The position numbers and the translations under genes were made by a program. From assembly GCF_001811425.1 (NCBI RefSeq), contig NZ_KV804713.1:1-30298 (forward strand): a DNA stretch of 30,298 nt, given 5' to 3'. Numbering within the stretch: position 1 is the first letter of the stretch; each line of letters begins with the position of its first letter. Positions 24,263 to 30,298 of this stretch are shown here, one piece after another. Source of the DNA: Peptoniphilus_A sp001811425 (GTDB lineage: Bacteria > Bacillota > Clostridia > Tissierellales > Peptoniphilaceae). Under the pieces are notes generated by a model that worked only from the letters and a program-made list of their open reading frames with translations, made no database searches and had not been told where the DNA came from.

Positions 24263-24432
24263 TGTCGATTTAGGTCAATGGCAGACATGTTTGACCTACC
24301 ATTAATTTCTTCGTACACTAAGTTAGGCAAGAGCAGACATTTGCTACGAATCGAAGTTCGCTACGGTCTTTCTCCTATTAAAAATTGCAGCTGACCTACC
24401 AGCAATTTGCTTGGCAAATTGGGTTAGGTCAA
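24263..24432. repeat. Palindrome-rich intergenic element of unknown nature
   Basis: GC-richer than its flanks and without an open frame. The heptamer TAGGTCA or its complement TGACCTA occurs four times (24271, 24292, 24392, 24425). The first pair brackets an interlocking ACATGTC/GACATGT repeat. The second pair closes a 40-nt hairpin with an inner CAATTTGC/GCAAATTG stem and 3-nt loop. CGTAGC followed by (G/A)AA is directly repeated in the middle on the minus strand. It lies between two minus-strand terminators. It could be a MITE-like repeat, a small RNA gene or decayed mobile DNA; I do not recognise a family. Confidence 0.6.
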
Positions 24433-24434
24433 GC

Positions 24435-24461
24435 AAAAAGAGCCCTGTTGCCAAGGCTCTT
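24435..24461 (-). terminator. Terminator of rplM-rpsI
   Basis: Minus-strand AAGAGCC (24461-24455), 10-nt loop, GGCTCTT (24444-24438) followed by TTT, 18 nt after the rpsI stop. Confidence 0.85.
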
Positions 24462-24478
24462 GTAAAAATAATATATAA

Positions 24479-24871
24479 TTATCTTTTTGAGAATTGTGGA
24501 GATCTTCTTGCTTTTTTAAGACCGTATTTCTTTCTTTCCTTCATTCTCGGATCTCTTGTTAAGAAACCTGCTTTTTTAAGAACTGATCTGTATTCAGGAT
24601 CAACTTCAAGAAGTGCTCTTGCAACGCCGTGTCTAACAGCGCCAGCTTGTCCTGAATATCCGCCACCAACTACTTTTACGATTACATCAAAGGATGCTAG
24701 GGTATCAGTTAGTTCAAGTGGTTCCTTTGCAACTGTTCTTAGAGTTTCATAATCAAAGTATTCTTCGATATCTTTTCCGTTAACTGTAAATTTTCCATTG
24801 CCAGGTAGAAGTCTAACTTGAGCGATGGATTTTTTTCTTCTTCCAGTACCTCTGTATTGTATTGTATCCAT
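24479..24871 (-). CDS. rpsI: 30S ribosomal protein S9
   Basis: A 130-residue S9 with the family N-terminus (YRGTGRRKKSIAQVRL), the VVGGGYSGQAGAVRHGVARAL block and the conserved basic C-terminal tail ending KARRSPQFSKR, which reaches the P-site tRNA. I start at the ATG at 24871, five bases after GGAGGT; the longer frame from a TTG at 24883 would start inside that ribosome site. It follows rplM closely, the standard L13-S9 operon, and ends in a strong terminator. Confidence 0.97.
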   Translation of the reverse strand: MDTIQYRGTGRRKKSIAQVRLLPGNGKFTVNGKDIEEYFDYETLRTVAKEPLELTDTLASFDVIVKVVGGGYSGQAGAVRHGVARALLEVDPEYRSVLKKAGFLTRDPRMKERKKYGLKKARRSPQFSKR

Positions 24872-24883
24872 TCTTACCTCCAA

Positions 24884-25312
24884 TTAAAATTCATATACTT
24901 CAGGTGCTTGTGCAGCATGTGGATGTTCTGATCCTGCATAAACCTTTAGTTTCTTGATCATTTGTCTGCCTAGTCTTGATTTTGGAAGCATACCCTTAAC
25001 AGCTAATTCAATAACTTTTTCTGGTCTCTTCGCGATCATTTCAGCATAGACAACTTCTTTTCTTCCGCCTGGATATCCAGTGTGATATGCGTGAATTTTT
25101 TGGTTTAGTTTATCGCCTGTCAATACAACTTTGTCTGCGTTAATAACGATGACAAAATCTCCACAGTCCACATGTGGTGTAAAGATAGGTTTTCTCTTTC
25201 CTCTTAAAACACTTGCAATTTCAGATGCTAATCTACCAAGGACTTTGCCTTCAGCATCTATTACATACCATTTTCTTTCAACTTCATTTGCTTTAGCCAT
25301 GTAGCTTTTCAA
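24884..25312 (-). CDS. rplM: 50S ribosomal protein L13
   Basis: A 142-residue L13 with the family blocks VERKWYVIDAEGKVLGRLAS, GDFVIVINADK, YHTGYPGG and GMLPKSRLGRQM. I choose the TTG at 25312: AGGAGG lies 8 nt upstream, and many Firmicute L13 proteins begin with a MK-x-(Y/F)-MAK segment as here. The internal ATG at 25300 would be about 20 nt from the ribosome site. First gene of the L13-S9 operon, with its own promoter and a leader hairpin. Confidence 0.95.
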   Translation of the reverse strand: MKSYMAKANEVERKWYVIDAEGKVLGRLASEIASVLRGKRKPIFTPHVDCGDFVIVINADKVVLTGDKLNQKIHAYHTGYPGGRKEVVYAEMIAKRPEKVIELAVKGMLPKSRLGRQMIKKLKVYAGSEHPHAAQAPEVYEF

Positions 25313-25331
25313 TGAATTTTCCTCCTAAATA

Positions 25332-25361
25332 GTTTAAAAATTATTCCGGGGCTTTTTAAAC
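25332..25361 (-). promoter_or_regulatory. Leader hairpin of rplM, possible L13 leader
   Basis: Perfect 9-bp stem, GTTTAAAAA (25332-25340) and TTTTTAAAC (25353-25361), with a GC-containing 12-nt loop, just upstream of the AGGAGG. Firmicutes carry a described L13 leader thought to bind the protein for autoregulation. The position fits, but I cannot confirm its consensus. Confidence 0.5.
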
Positions 25362-25370
25362 ATGACCTAT

Positions 25371-25399
25371 ATTTTAGACTAGATAGCCTATTTTGTCAA
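25371..25399 (-). promoter_or_regulatory. Promoter of rplM-rpsI
   Basis: Minus strand TTGACA (25394-25399), 17-nt spacer, TAAAAT (25371-25376). Confidence 0.8.
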
Positions 25400-25428
25400 T
25401 ATTTATGGGAAATTTTTTTATTTAATTT

Positions 25429-25448
25429 TCACTTTTTTTCGTCAGTGA
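25429..25448 (-). terminator. Weak terminator after the hydrogenase gene
   Basis: Short TCACT/AGTGA stem four or so bases after the stop codon, followed by an A/T-rich rather than a pure T tract. It is the only candidate between the hydrogenase gene and the rplM promoter. Confidence 0.35.
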
Positions 25449-25451
25449 TTT

Positions 25452-26957
25452 TTATATGCTTTCTCTTTCTTTTTCTATATTTATATTTTCAAGTGGAGTA
25501 GGATAGATTGATTCCTTCTTGAATTTTTCTATTTGCTTCTTAACTCTATTTACAGATGCAATAGTTCCTACACCTGCAATACACCCGCCAGGGCAAGCCA
25601 TACCTTCAAGTAGGTATCCGTCAAGCTTTCCTGCCTTTGCAATTTTTAACATCTTCATACATTCTGAAAGAGTATGTGCTCCTTGAATGTGGATGTCCTT
25701 GTTTGGATTCATTTTTTCTGCCACAATTTTTACAGATTCAGCAACGCCACCTGCAATTGGGTAACCTCTACCAAGGGCAGAGCCGTCTTTTACATCTTCT
25801 TCTACTTTTATTTCTGATGGTTCAATGTCCTTAGCTACAAACATGCCCATTAATTCTTCAAAGGTTATTACAAAGTCAACATCAGATTTTACCTTTGTGT
25901 CAATGGCTTCTAGTTTTTTAGAAGTACAAGGTCCAATAAATACTACAACTGCATCTGGGTCCTTTTCCTTTATGTGATTTGCAGTGTATCTCATTGGAGA
26001 TCCTGAGTCAGAAACTTGCTCAAAAAATTCTGGGAACTCATTTCTTATCATGAGAGTCCAAGAGAAACAACAGCTTGTGCCCATGAAAGGTATGTCTTCG
26101 GGCACTCTTTCTAGGTATTCCTTTGCTTCGTGAAGAGTAGTAAGGTCTGCTCCAAGAGCAACTTCAAGCACATCTTCAAAGCCAAGTTGTTTTATCGCTT
26201 CTATAATTTGTTTTGCACTTGTGTTGGCACCAAATTGTCCTATGTAGGAAGGTGCAATGGCTCCATAAACTTTTTTGCCAGACTTTATTGCCTTTATTAG
26301 TTGGAAAATTTGTGTCTTGTCTGATATTGCTCCAAAAGGACATTCTGCAATACATCTTCCGCAGGCAACACACTTGTCGTGGTCAATGTCTGCTCTTCCA
26401 TACTCATCTGATCCAATGGCATTGACGCCACAAGCAGCAGCACATGGTCTTTCGTATTTTACAATTGCTGAATATGGACAGGCATCATGACATCTGCCAC
26501 ACTTTACGCACTTGTCCTTGTCAATTATAGTCCTGTCTTTGCCCATGGAAATGGCATTTACTGGGCATACATTTATACATGGATGGGCAAGGCACTTTCT
26601 GCAATTGTCCGTTGTATAATAAGCCTTAGTTGGACAAGCTTCGCAACCAAATTTTATTACATTTATCAGTGGTTTTTCATAGGCGTTGGTGTCTATGTCT
26701 ACCTTATCAAATCCGTCAGTTACATTTTTAAATACGCCAATCTCTCTAACATCTAGCCCCATGGCTAGTCTAAGTCTTTCGTCGACAACTGCCCTCTCTC
26801 TAAAGATATCACTTCTATATCTTGCCACTTCGCCAGGCACAATCTTGTAACTGGACTCCTCAAGGGCAGAAATATCTAAATCATTATAGGCAATTCTTGC
26901 AACCTCGGCAAAAACTTTTCTTCTTATGTCGACAAGTGTTCCATAAGTTTCTTTCAT
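25452..26957 (-). CDS. Monomeric [FeFe] hydrogenase, probable group B
   Basis: The 501-residue iron-sulfur enzyme is expected to reduce protons or oxidise H2 in the cytosol. An N-terminal helical region (1-100) is followed by three ferredoxin-like cysteine clusters (CRKCLAHPCINVCP 119-132, CVKCGRCHDACP 150-161, CVACGRCIAECP 196-207). The H-cluster domain has L1 TSCCFSW (294-300), L2 IGPCTSKKLE (Cys344) and L3 EGMACPGGC (Cys455, Cys459), so all expected cluster ligands are present. Phe298 replaces the usual Pro of TSCCP. The GPC form of L2 and the domain layout suggest the group B (monomeric) class, mostly uncharacterised. It is the second gene after a [2Fe-2S] protein, 9 nt apart. Maturases HydEFG are not in the window. 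Confidence 0.88.
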   Translation of the reverse strand: MKETYGTLVDIRRKVFAEVARIAYNDLDISALEESSYKIVPGEVARYRSDIFRERAVVDERLRLAMGLDVREIGVFKNVTDGFDKVDIDTNAYEKPLINVIKFGCEACPTKAYYTTDNCRKCLAHPCINVCPVNAISMGKDRTIIDKDKCVKCGRCHDACPYSAIVKYERPCAAACGVNAIGSDEYGRADIDHDKCVACGRCIAECPFGAISDKTQIFQLIKAIKSGKKVYGAIAPSYIGQFGANTSAKQIIEAIKQLGFEDVLEVALGADLTTLHEAKEYLERVPEDIPFMGTSCCFSWTLMIRNEFPEFFEQVSDSGSPMRYTANHIKEKDPDAVVVFIGPCTSKKLEAIDTKVKSDVDFVITFEELMGMFVAKDIEPSEIKVEEDVKDGSALGRGYPIAGGVAESVKIVAEKMNPNKDIHIQGAHTLSECMKMLKIAKAGKLDGYLLEGMACPGGCIAGVGTIASVNRVKKQIEKFKKESIYPTPLENINIEKERESI

Positions 26958-26966
26958 CTTTTCCCC

Positions 26967-27239
26967 TTATATCCTCAATTTATCAATAATTTTTGCGCTT
27001 ACTTCTTGAGCAGTAGCCTTTAGCATAATTTCGTCGTCTACAATTACAACTGGTGATGCTTCGTTGTTGTGAATTTTGCAATAATTTAAGCAGTGTGCAA
27101 ATTCAATTTCCAAATTTTCTGCAGAACAAAGTTCGGATTCTGGTCCGCACAAATGATCTTGTAAGTACTCTACTGCGTCGTAAATGGCATTAGCTCCCAT
27201 AAGAGTGCATCTCGCACCCATGCAAATAGTAACTTTCAT
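26967..27239 (-). CDS. Thioredoxin-like [2Fe-2S] ferredoxin (NuoE/HydC-like)
   Basis: The 90-residue protein has the NuoE/thioredoxin-like [2Fe-2S] pattern: Cys6-x4-Cys11 (CMGARC) and Cys50-x3-Cys54 (CLNYC), in a compact alpha/beta sequence. It is about half the length of NuoE, matching the C-terminal cluster domain only. It lies directly before the [FeFe] hydrogenase gene in the same operon, so it is probably an electron carrier or small subunit for it; direct partnership is inferred. The ribosome site GAGGAGG precedes the ATG. Confidence 0.83.
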   Translation of the reverse strand: MKVTICMGARCTLMGANAIYDAVEYLQDHLCGPESELCSAENLEIEFAHCLNYCKIHNNEASPVVIVDDEIMLKATAQEVSAKIIDKLRI

Positions 27240-27266
27240 ATATCCTCCTCTTCACTCTATATTGAT

Positions 27267-27340
27267 AGTTTAACATTTAAAATTTACTTCTTCAATCATC
27301 ATTATAGTTTTTTTATAATATTATTACTAATAATGTTAAA
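27267..27340. promoter_or_regulatory. Divergent promoter region between hydrogenase operon and Crp/Fnr gene
   Basis: For the hydrogenase operon, minus strand TTGAAG (27290-27295), 17 nt, TAAACT (27267-27272). For the regulator, plus strand TTCAAT (27291-27296), 17 nt, TATAAT (27314-27319). The two -35 elements overlap. The nonamer AATGTTAAA occurs once on each strand (minus 27277-27269, plus 27332-27340), a candidate binding half-site for the divergent regulator. Confidence 0.45.
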
Positions 27341-27358
27341 ATATAGGTGAGGTGTTAT

Positions 27359-28003
27359 ATGGAACTTTCAAAGATGCTAAAAAACTTAAAATTATTTAAC
27401 AATTTAAATGACTTAGAGCTTGAAGAAGTGAAAAACTTTTTATCTGACATAAAAGTTTATACAAACAAGACCACAATCTTTAATGTTGGCGACAACATAA
27501 ATAATTTTGGAATTTTATTAAGTGGTCAAGTGGAGCTTGAAGTTGACGATGACTTTGGCAACAAAACTATTCTCTCAAAATTAACTGCGCCAGCACTTTT
27601 TGCCGAGTCCGTTTTAATTTGTGGAGTGAAGGAAATTCCCCTATCTGTAGTTACAAGTGGGGAGGCAGAAATAATTTTCTTCGACTACAATTCTTTTCTT
27701 GGCGAAAATTTAAAATCAAAGGAAAAAGTTAAGGACAATCTTATAAAAATCCTTGCTGGCAAAAATTTATTTATGCGAGACAAATTAAACCTGCTCACTC
27801 TTCCCACAGCTCGCACAAAAATTTTGTACTACTTGTCCAATGAAGCAAGAAAAAAAGGCTCAAAATATTTTACCCTTGACTTCAACATTACAGAGTTATC
27901 ACAATACTTAAATTTAAACAGGTCTTCACTTTCTCGTGAGCTTTCAAAACTAAAAAAAGAAGGCCTCATTGATTACCACAATAAGACCTTCCGAATTTTA
28001 TAG
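27359..28003 (+). CDS. Crp/Fnr-family transcription regulator
   Basis: The ~214-residue regulator has an N-terminal cyclic-nucleotide-binding-like beta barrel (about 10-125, with FNVGDNINNFGILLSGQVEL), a dimer helix, and a C-terminal winged helix with ITELSQYLNLNRSSLSRELS. Only one cysteine is visible in the sensory part, so an Fnr-type [4Fe-4S] cluster is unlikely, and the cAMP-contact signature of CRP is absent. It most resembles the uncharacterised Firmicute Crp/Fnr proteins annotated beside redox genes. I start at the ATG at 27359, after AGGTGAGGTG; an in-frame GTG at 27347 overlaps that site. It is divergent from the hydrogenase operon, a likely target. Confidence 0.87.
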   Translation: MELSKMLKNLKLFNNLNDLELEEVKNFLSDIKVYTNKTTIFNVGDNINNFGILLSGQVELEVDDDFGNKTILSKLTAPALFAESVLICGVKEIPLSVVTSGEAEIIFFDYNSFLGENLKSKEKVKDNLIKILAGKNLFMRDKLNLLTLPTARTKILYYLSNEARKKGSKYFTLDFNITELSQYLNLNRSSLSRELSKLKKEGLIDYHNKTFRIL

Positions 28004-28018
28004 TTTTATGAAATTTTA

Positions 28019-28522
28019 TTATCTATTTTGATGAGCTATTCTTGCAGATGCTGCTGCGGCAATTGCTGCCACCAAGTCATCTGCAAAAGTAGTTACTCTC
28101 TCAACTTTTTTCTTTTCATCAAGTTCCTTTATTATGCCAATTTTTTTCTTGTCCAGATAGCCAAAGTTGGTAAGGCCAATTGTGCCATACATATTTACAA
28201 TGCCGAGAGTTAAAATCTCGTCAATGCCATAGAGACCTTCGTCGTCATGGATAATTGATTGAATTGGCTCAGGGAGCTTACCTTCATTTGCCAAATCGTC
28301 AAGGGCAAGGCCTGTCAAGATGGCGTGAATTGACTCCCTCTTTTTTATTACGCTTTCTACACTTTCTAGGCATCTATCTAGGTCAAGGTCTTTGATGTAG
28401 TCGCCTTGAAGCTCTTGAACGAGCTTTGCAATTTCAATTAACTCAACGCCAAAGTCTCTTAGCCTATTGACAGTGTGGTCATAAAGCTCCTGGCTATCGT
28501 ATTTATAAAGTATATCTTTCAC
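28019..28522 (-). CDS. YutG/PgpA-family phosphatidylglycerophosphatase-like protein
   Basis: The 167-residue soluble-looking protein matches the Firmicute YutG branch of the PgpA family: an N-terminal helical extension (about 1-60), then SIHAILTGLALDDLANEGKL, the acidic segment HDDEGLYGIDEIL, and the C-terminal TTFADDLVAAIAAAASAR. In E. coli PgpA removes phosphate from phosphatidylglycerol phosphate; the Firmicute branch lacks the long membrane part and its substrate is less certain. GTG start preceded by GGAGG. It is the last gene of the apbE operon and converges on the Crp/Fnr gene with only 15 nt between. Confidence 0.8.
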   Translation of the reverse strand: MKDILYKYDSQELYDHTVNRLRDFGVELIEIAKLVQELQGDYIKDLDLDRCLESVESVIKKRESIHAILTGLALDDLANEGKLPEPIQSIIHDDEGLYGIDEILTLGIVNMYGTIGLTNFGYLDKKKIGIIKELDEKKKVERVTTFADDLVAAIAAAASARIAHQNR

Positions 28523-28530
28523 AAATCCTC

Positions 28531-29034
28531 CTATTTTTTTCTACTTCTAATTCTCGCTCTATTTCTCTTCATGATTTTTGCCCTAGAAATTTTTATGCTA
28601 ATGCCATAAATAAATCCAGGAATAAGTGTAGCAACAAAAAGACTTAGGGCATTGTAGTTTATGCCCAGAACCTTAATTGCATAAACCTCTGGCATCAAAA
28701 AGAATTCCATGGGAAACTTCCAATAGGATCCACCAACTGAGCCAGTGAAAAATTCTTTCCCCAAACCCAAAAATCCAAGGGCAAATAAAATTAAGCCAAT
28801 TAGAAAAATTAAATTGCCTGCAAAAAAGTCAAGGCTCCTTGCATTTCTCTTTGAGAGCATTTTTCCAAAGTTATAGTAGAGGACTACTATGACTGCAACT
28901 AAAATAATTTTGAAAAAAATATTTCCATAGACTAAATTTCTCATGCTAGTGCTTAAATTTATGAGGGCTGATATGGCAAAGGTTATAAAAACTATTAAGA
29001 TGTGAAAAATTAATCCTCTAGTATTATTTCTCAT
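28531..29034 (-). CDS. Unrecognised four-helix membrane protein
   Basis: I do not recognise this 167-residue protein. It has four hydrophobic segments (about 8-27, 38-56, 70-93, 123-147), a polar stretch between the third and fourth containing GSVGGSYWKFP, and a very basic C-terminal tail (ISRAKIMKRNRARIRSRKK). The tail suggests the C-terminus lies in the cytosol. The ATG at 29034 follows AGGAG by five bases; the upstream in-frame GTG at 29040 overlaps that site and is less likely. It lies between apbE and the PgpA-family gene with 8-nt gaps on both sides, so it is in the same operon. A role in flavin or redox membrane chemistry could be guessed from apbE, but nothing in the protein shows it. 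Confidence 0.75.
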   Translation of the reverse strand: MRNNTRGLIFHILIVFITFAISALINLSTSMRNLVYGNIFFKIILVAVIVVLYYNFGKMLSKRNARSLDFFAGNLIFLIGLILFALGFLGLGKEFFTGSVGGSYWKFPMEFFLMPEVYAIKVLGINYNALSLFVATLIPGFIYGISIKISRAKIMKRNRARIRSRKK

Positions 29035-29042
29035 TTGCACTC

Positions 29043-30185
29043 CTAATTATCCAAGAATTGTTGGGCTTTTTCTGATAACTCTATCTTCATATCCTTGTCA
29101 ACCCAAATAATGGCAGAATCAGTTTTCTCTGAAAGGACATTTATCTCATCGTCAGTGGAATTAAAGGCAGCAGTAGATAAAAAGTCACAAAGACCTGAAT
29201 CCTCTTTAATAATTGTGACAGACTTTACATTTGTAGCAGGCTTCAAAGTGTCAGGATCGATTATGTGACAGTATCTCACGCCGTCAAGGTCGAAGTATCT
29301 TTGGTAGTCGCCACTTGTAACTATAGATGTGTTAGAAACATTTACTGCAGCAAGGATTGGATCCTGGCTTTCAAGGTCAGGATTTTGAATTCCGATTTTA
29401 AAATTGTCACGACCATCTACTGGCTTTCCAATAATTCTAACATTTCCGCCAGCAGAAATTACACAGGACTTAACTCCTCTTTCTTCAAGCTCTCTTGCCA
29501 CAAGTTCTGTTGCAAAGCCCTTTGCAGTTGCTCCCAAGTCAAGTGCCATGCCCTTATCTATTTCAACAGATTTTTTCCCTTCATTTAATTTTACATTTTC
29601 AATATTTGTAAAAGGACGGAGCTTTTCTAGCTCTTCATCACTAGGTAGAGCCTGACCCTTTAGGTCAATAACTTCTTCCTTAGTTTTTCCAGATTCATAA
29701 AGTTCTCTATATTCATTCCAAAGCTTTGTAACAGGACCAAGGGCAATATTTGTCTTGTGTGAAATGTTTTTATTGTAGTCCACAGAATCCTTTATTAGCT
29801 TAAATAAAGTATCATCCACAACAACAGGCTTTACGCCTGCCTCGTCATTAATTGACTTGATATTTACATAGCCATCATAGTTTCTGTAGTTGTCAAAAAG
29901 TTTGTGAAGTTCTTCAAACCTTTCCTTGGCATAAGTCAAATTTTCACTGGCAAAATTTTCATCATCAGTATAAATTGCAATGTGAACCACTGTGTCAAAG
30001 GTGTCGTAAAATTCGATTTCGCTCTTTTCACCATCTCTTGTGATTTCTTTTGCAACCGGCTTTTGCTCTGCCTCAATGGCATTTTTATTTTCACTTACAT
30101 TTGCATTTTTATTTACATTTTTGTCGCCGCAGGAAGAAATAATCAAAAGACTTCCCAAAGTCACAGCGAGAATTGCTTTTTTCAT
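29043..30185 (-). CDS. apbE: FAD:protein FMN transferase, lipoprotein
   Basis: ApbE-type enzymes split FAD and attach FMN to Thr/Ser of extracytoplasmic electron-transfer proteins such as RnfG/RnfD or NqrC. The protein begins with a lipoprotein signal peptide (MKKAILAVTLGSLLIISSC, lipobox cysteine 19). A Lys/Asn/Glu-rich linker follows, then the catalytic domain. Family blocks visible are FYDTFDTVVHIAIY, MALDLGATAKGFATELVA, SAGGNVRIIGKP, VTSGDYQRYF and YCHIIDPDT. I start at the ATG at 30185, after AAGGTGAT; the frame is open further upstream but that extension lies before the predicted transcription start of the nearer promoter and lacks a signal peptide. Length from there (380) is usual. No rnf or nqr gene is in the window. 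Confidence 0.94.
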   Translation of the reverse strand: MKKAILAVTLGSLLIISSCGDKNVNKNANVSENKNAIEAEQKPVAKEITRDGEKSEIEFYDTFDTVVHIAIYTDDENFASENLTYAKERFEELHKLFDNYRNYDGYVNIKSINDEAGVKPVVVDDTLFKLIKDSVDYNKNISHKTNIALGPVTKLWNEYRELYESGKTKEEVIDLKGQALPSDEELEKLRPFTNIENVKLNEGKKSVEIDKGMALDLGATAKGFATELVARELEERGVKSCVISAGGNVRIIGKPVDGRDNFKIGIQNPDLESQDPILAAVNVSNTSIVTSGDYQRYFDLDGVRYCHIIDPDTLKPATNVKSVTIIKEDSGLCDFLSTAAFNSTDDEINVLSEKTDSAIIWVDKDMKIELSEKAQQFLDN

Positions 30186-30200
30186 ATTATCACCTTCTAT

Positions 30201-30230
30201 ATGATACCATTTAAAGCTAGACTTTTTCAA
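30201..30230 (-). promoter_or_regulatory. Proximal apbE promoter
   Basis: Minus strand TTGAAA (30225-30230), 18-nt spacer, TATCAT (30201-30206), with a start near 30194. Confidence 0.5.
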
Positions 30231-30233
30231 TAA

Positions 30234-30262
30234 ATAATAAGTTTAAGCCTATCTCTTGTCAA
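30234..30262 (-). promoter_or_regulatory. Distal apbE promoter
   Basis: Minus strand TTGACA (30257-30262), 17-nt spacer, TATTAT (30234-30239). Confidence 0.7.
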
Positions 30263-30275
30263 AATTTTTAATCAT

Positions 30276-30298
30276 AACCACCGGCTAAGCCGGTGGTT
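30276..30298. repeat. Perfect GC-rich hairpin at the right edge, IS200/IS605-end-like
   Basis: AACCACCGGC (30276-30285), loop TAA, GCCGGTGGTT (30289-30298): a perfect 10-bp inverted repeat, far richer in GC than its surroundings and cut by the window end. Subterminal hairpins of this look mark the ends of IS200/IS605-type elements. No T tract follows on the minus strand, so it is not a good leftward terminator. A rightward terminator cannot be excluded. Confidence 0.5.

Noticed and set aside
29043..30230. Longer apbE frame beginning near 30230
   Set aside because: It would bury the lipoprotein signal peptide 15 residues inside the protein and overlap a promoter.

Overview
The window is AT-rich DNA with dense, mostly leftward operons, strong AGGAGG-type ribosome sites, frequent TTG/GTG starts and simple hairpin-plus-U terminators. 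Gene content points to an anaerobic low-GC Gram-positive: S-layer-homology surface protein, type III glutamine synthetase, biotin pyruvate carboxylase, a ferredoxin-like [FeFe] hydrogenase, RecD2, ComF, a YtxG/YtxH pair. My best guess is Tissierellia/Peptoniphilaceae (Peptoniphilus, Anaerococcus and relatives). This is inferred from gene content; no rRNA or other decisive marker is present.

Layout. 1-264 holds no gene but two tandem leftward promoters feeding something outside the window. 265-4108 holds a ClbS/DfsB-like protein, a CmpB-type membrane protein, and a lipid kinase / CcpA-like regulator / LuxR-type pseudo-receiver operon. 4210-5277 is a ytxG-ytxH-like stress or envelope pair. 5373-5560 is a probable 6S RNA with its own consensus promoter. 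5592-7353 is a divergent pair, RluA-type pseudouridine synthase and NAD kinase, with overlapping -10 elements. 7478-10066 is a large secreted vWA-SLH protein; its leader contains a tetranucleotide repeat at the predicted transcription start and a terminator-like hairpin before the ribosome site. 10545-10644 is a 100-N assembly gap flanked by one short repeat. 10684-14363 is glnN (GSIII) followed by pyrG, so the glutamine maker precedes a glutamine user; a consensus promoter and a leader terminator suggest attenuation. 14489-16398 is a two-component system, 16481-17404 a BrkB/YihY membrane protein, 17401-20167 recD2-comF, 20311-24112 pyc and a PspC-domain protein. 24113-24478 has no gene but a palindrome-rich element. 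24479-25312 is rplM-rpsI. 25452-27239 is a [2Fe-2S] protein plus [FeFe] hydrogenase, divergent from a Crp/Fnr regulator. 28019-30185 is apbE, an unrecognised membrane protein and a PgpA-family protein. The last 23 bases are a perfect GC-rich hairpin resembling an IS200/IS605 end.

Most genes are core metabolism and information processing. I did not find a defence island, CRISPR array, prophage or clear new multi-gene system. The best leads are regulatory: the repeat and hairpin in the SLH leader, the glnN leader, the tandem promoters at the left edge, the CcpA-like/pseudo-receiver pair and the palindromic element upstream of pyc.
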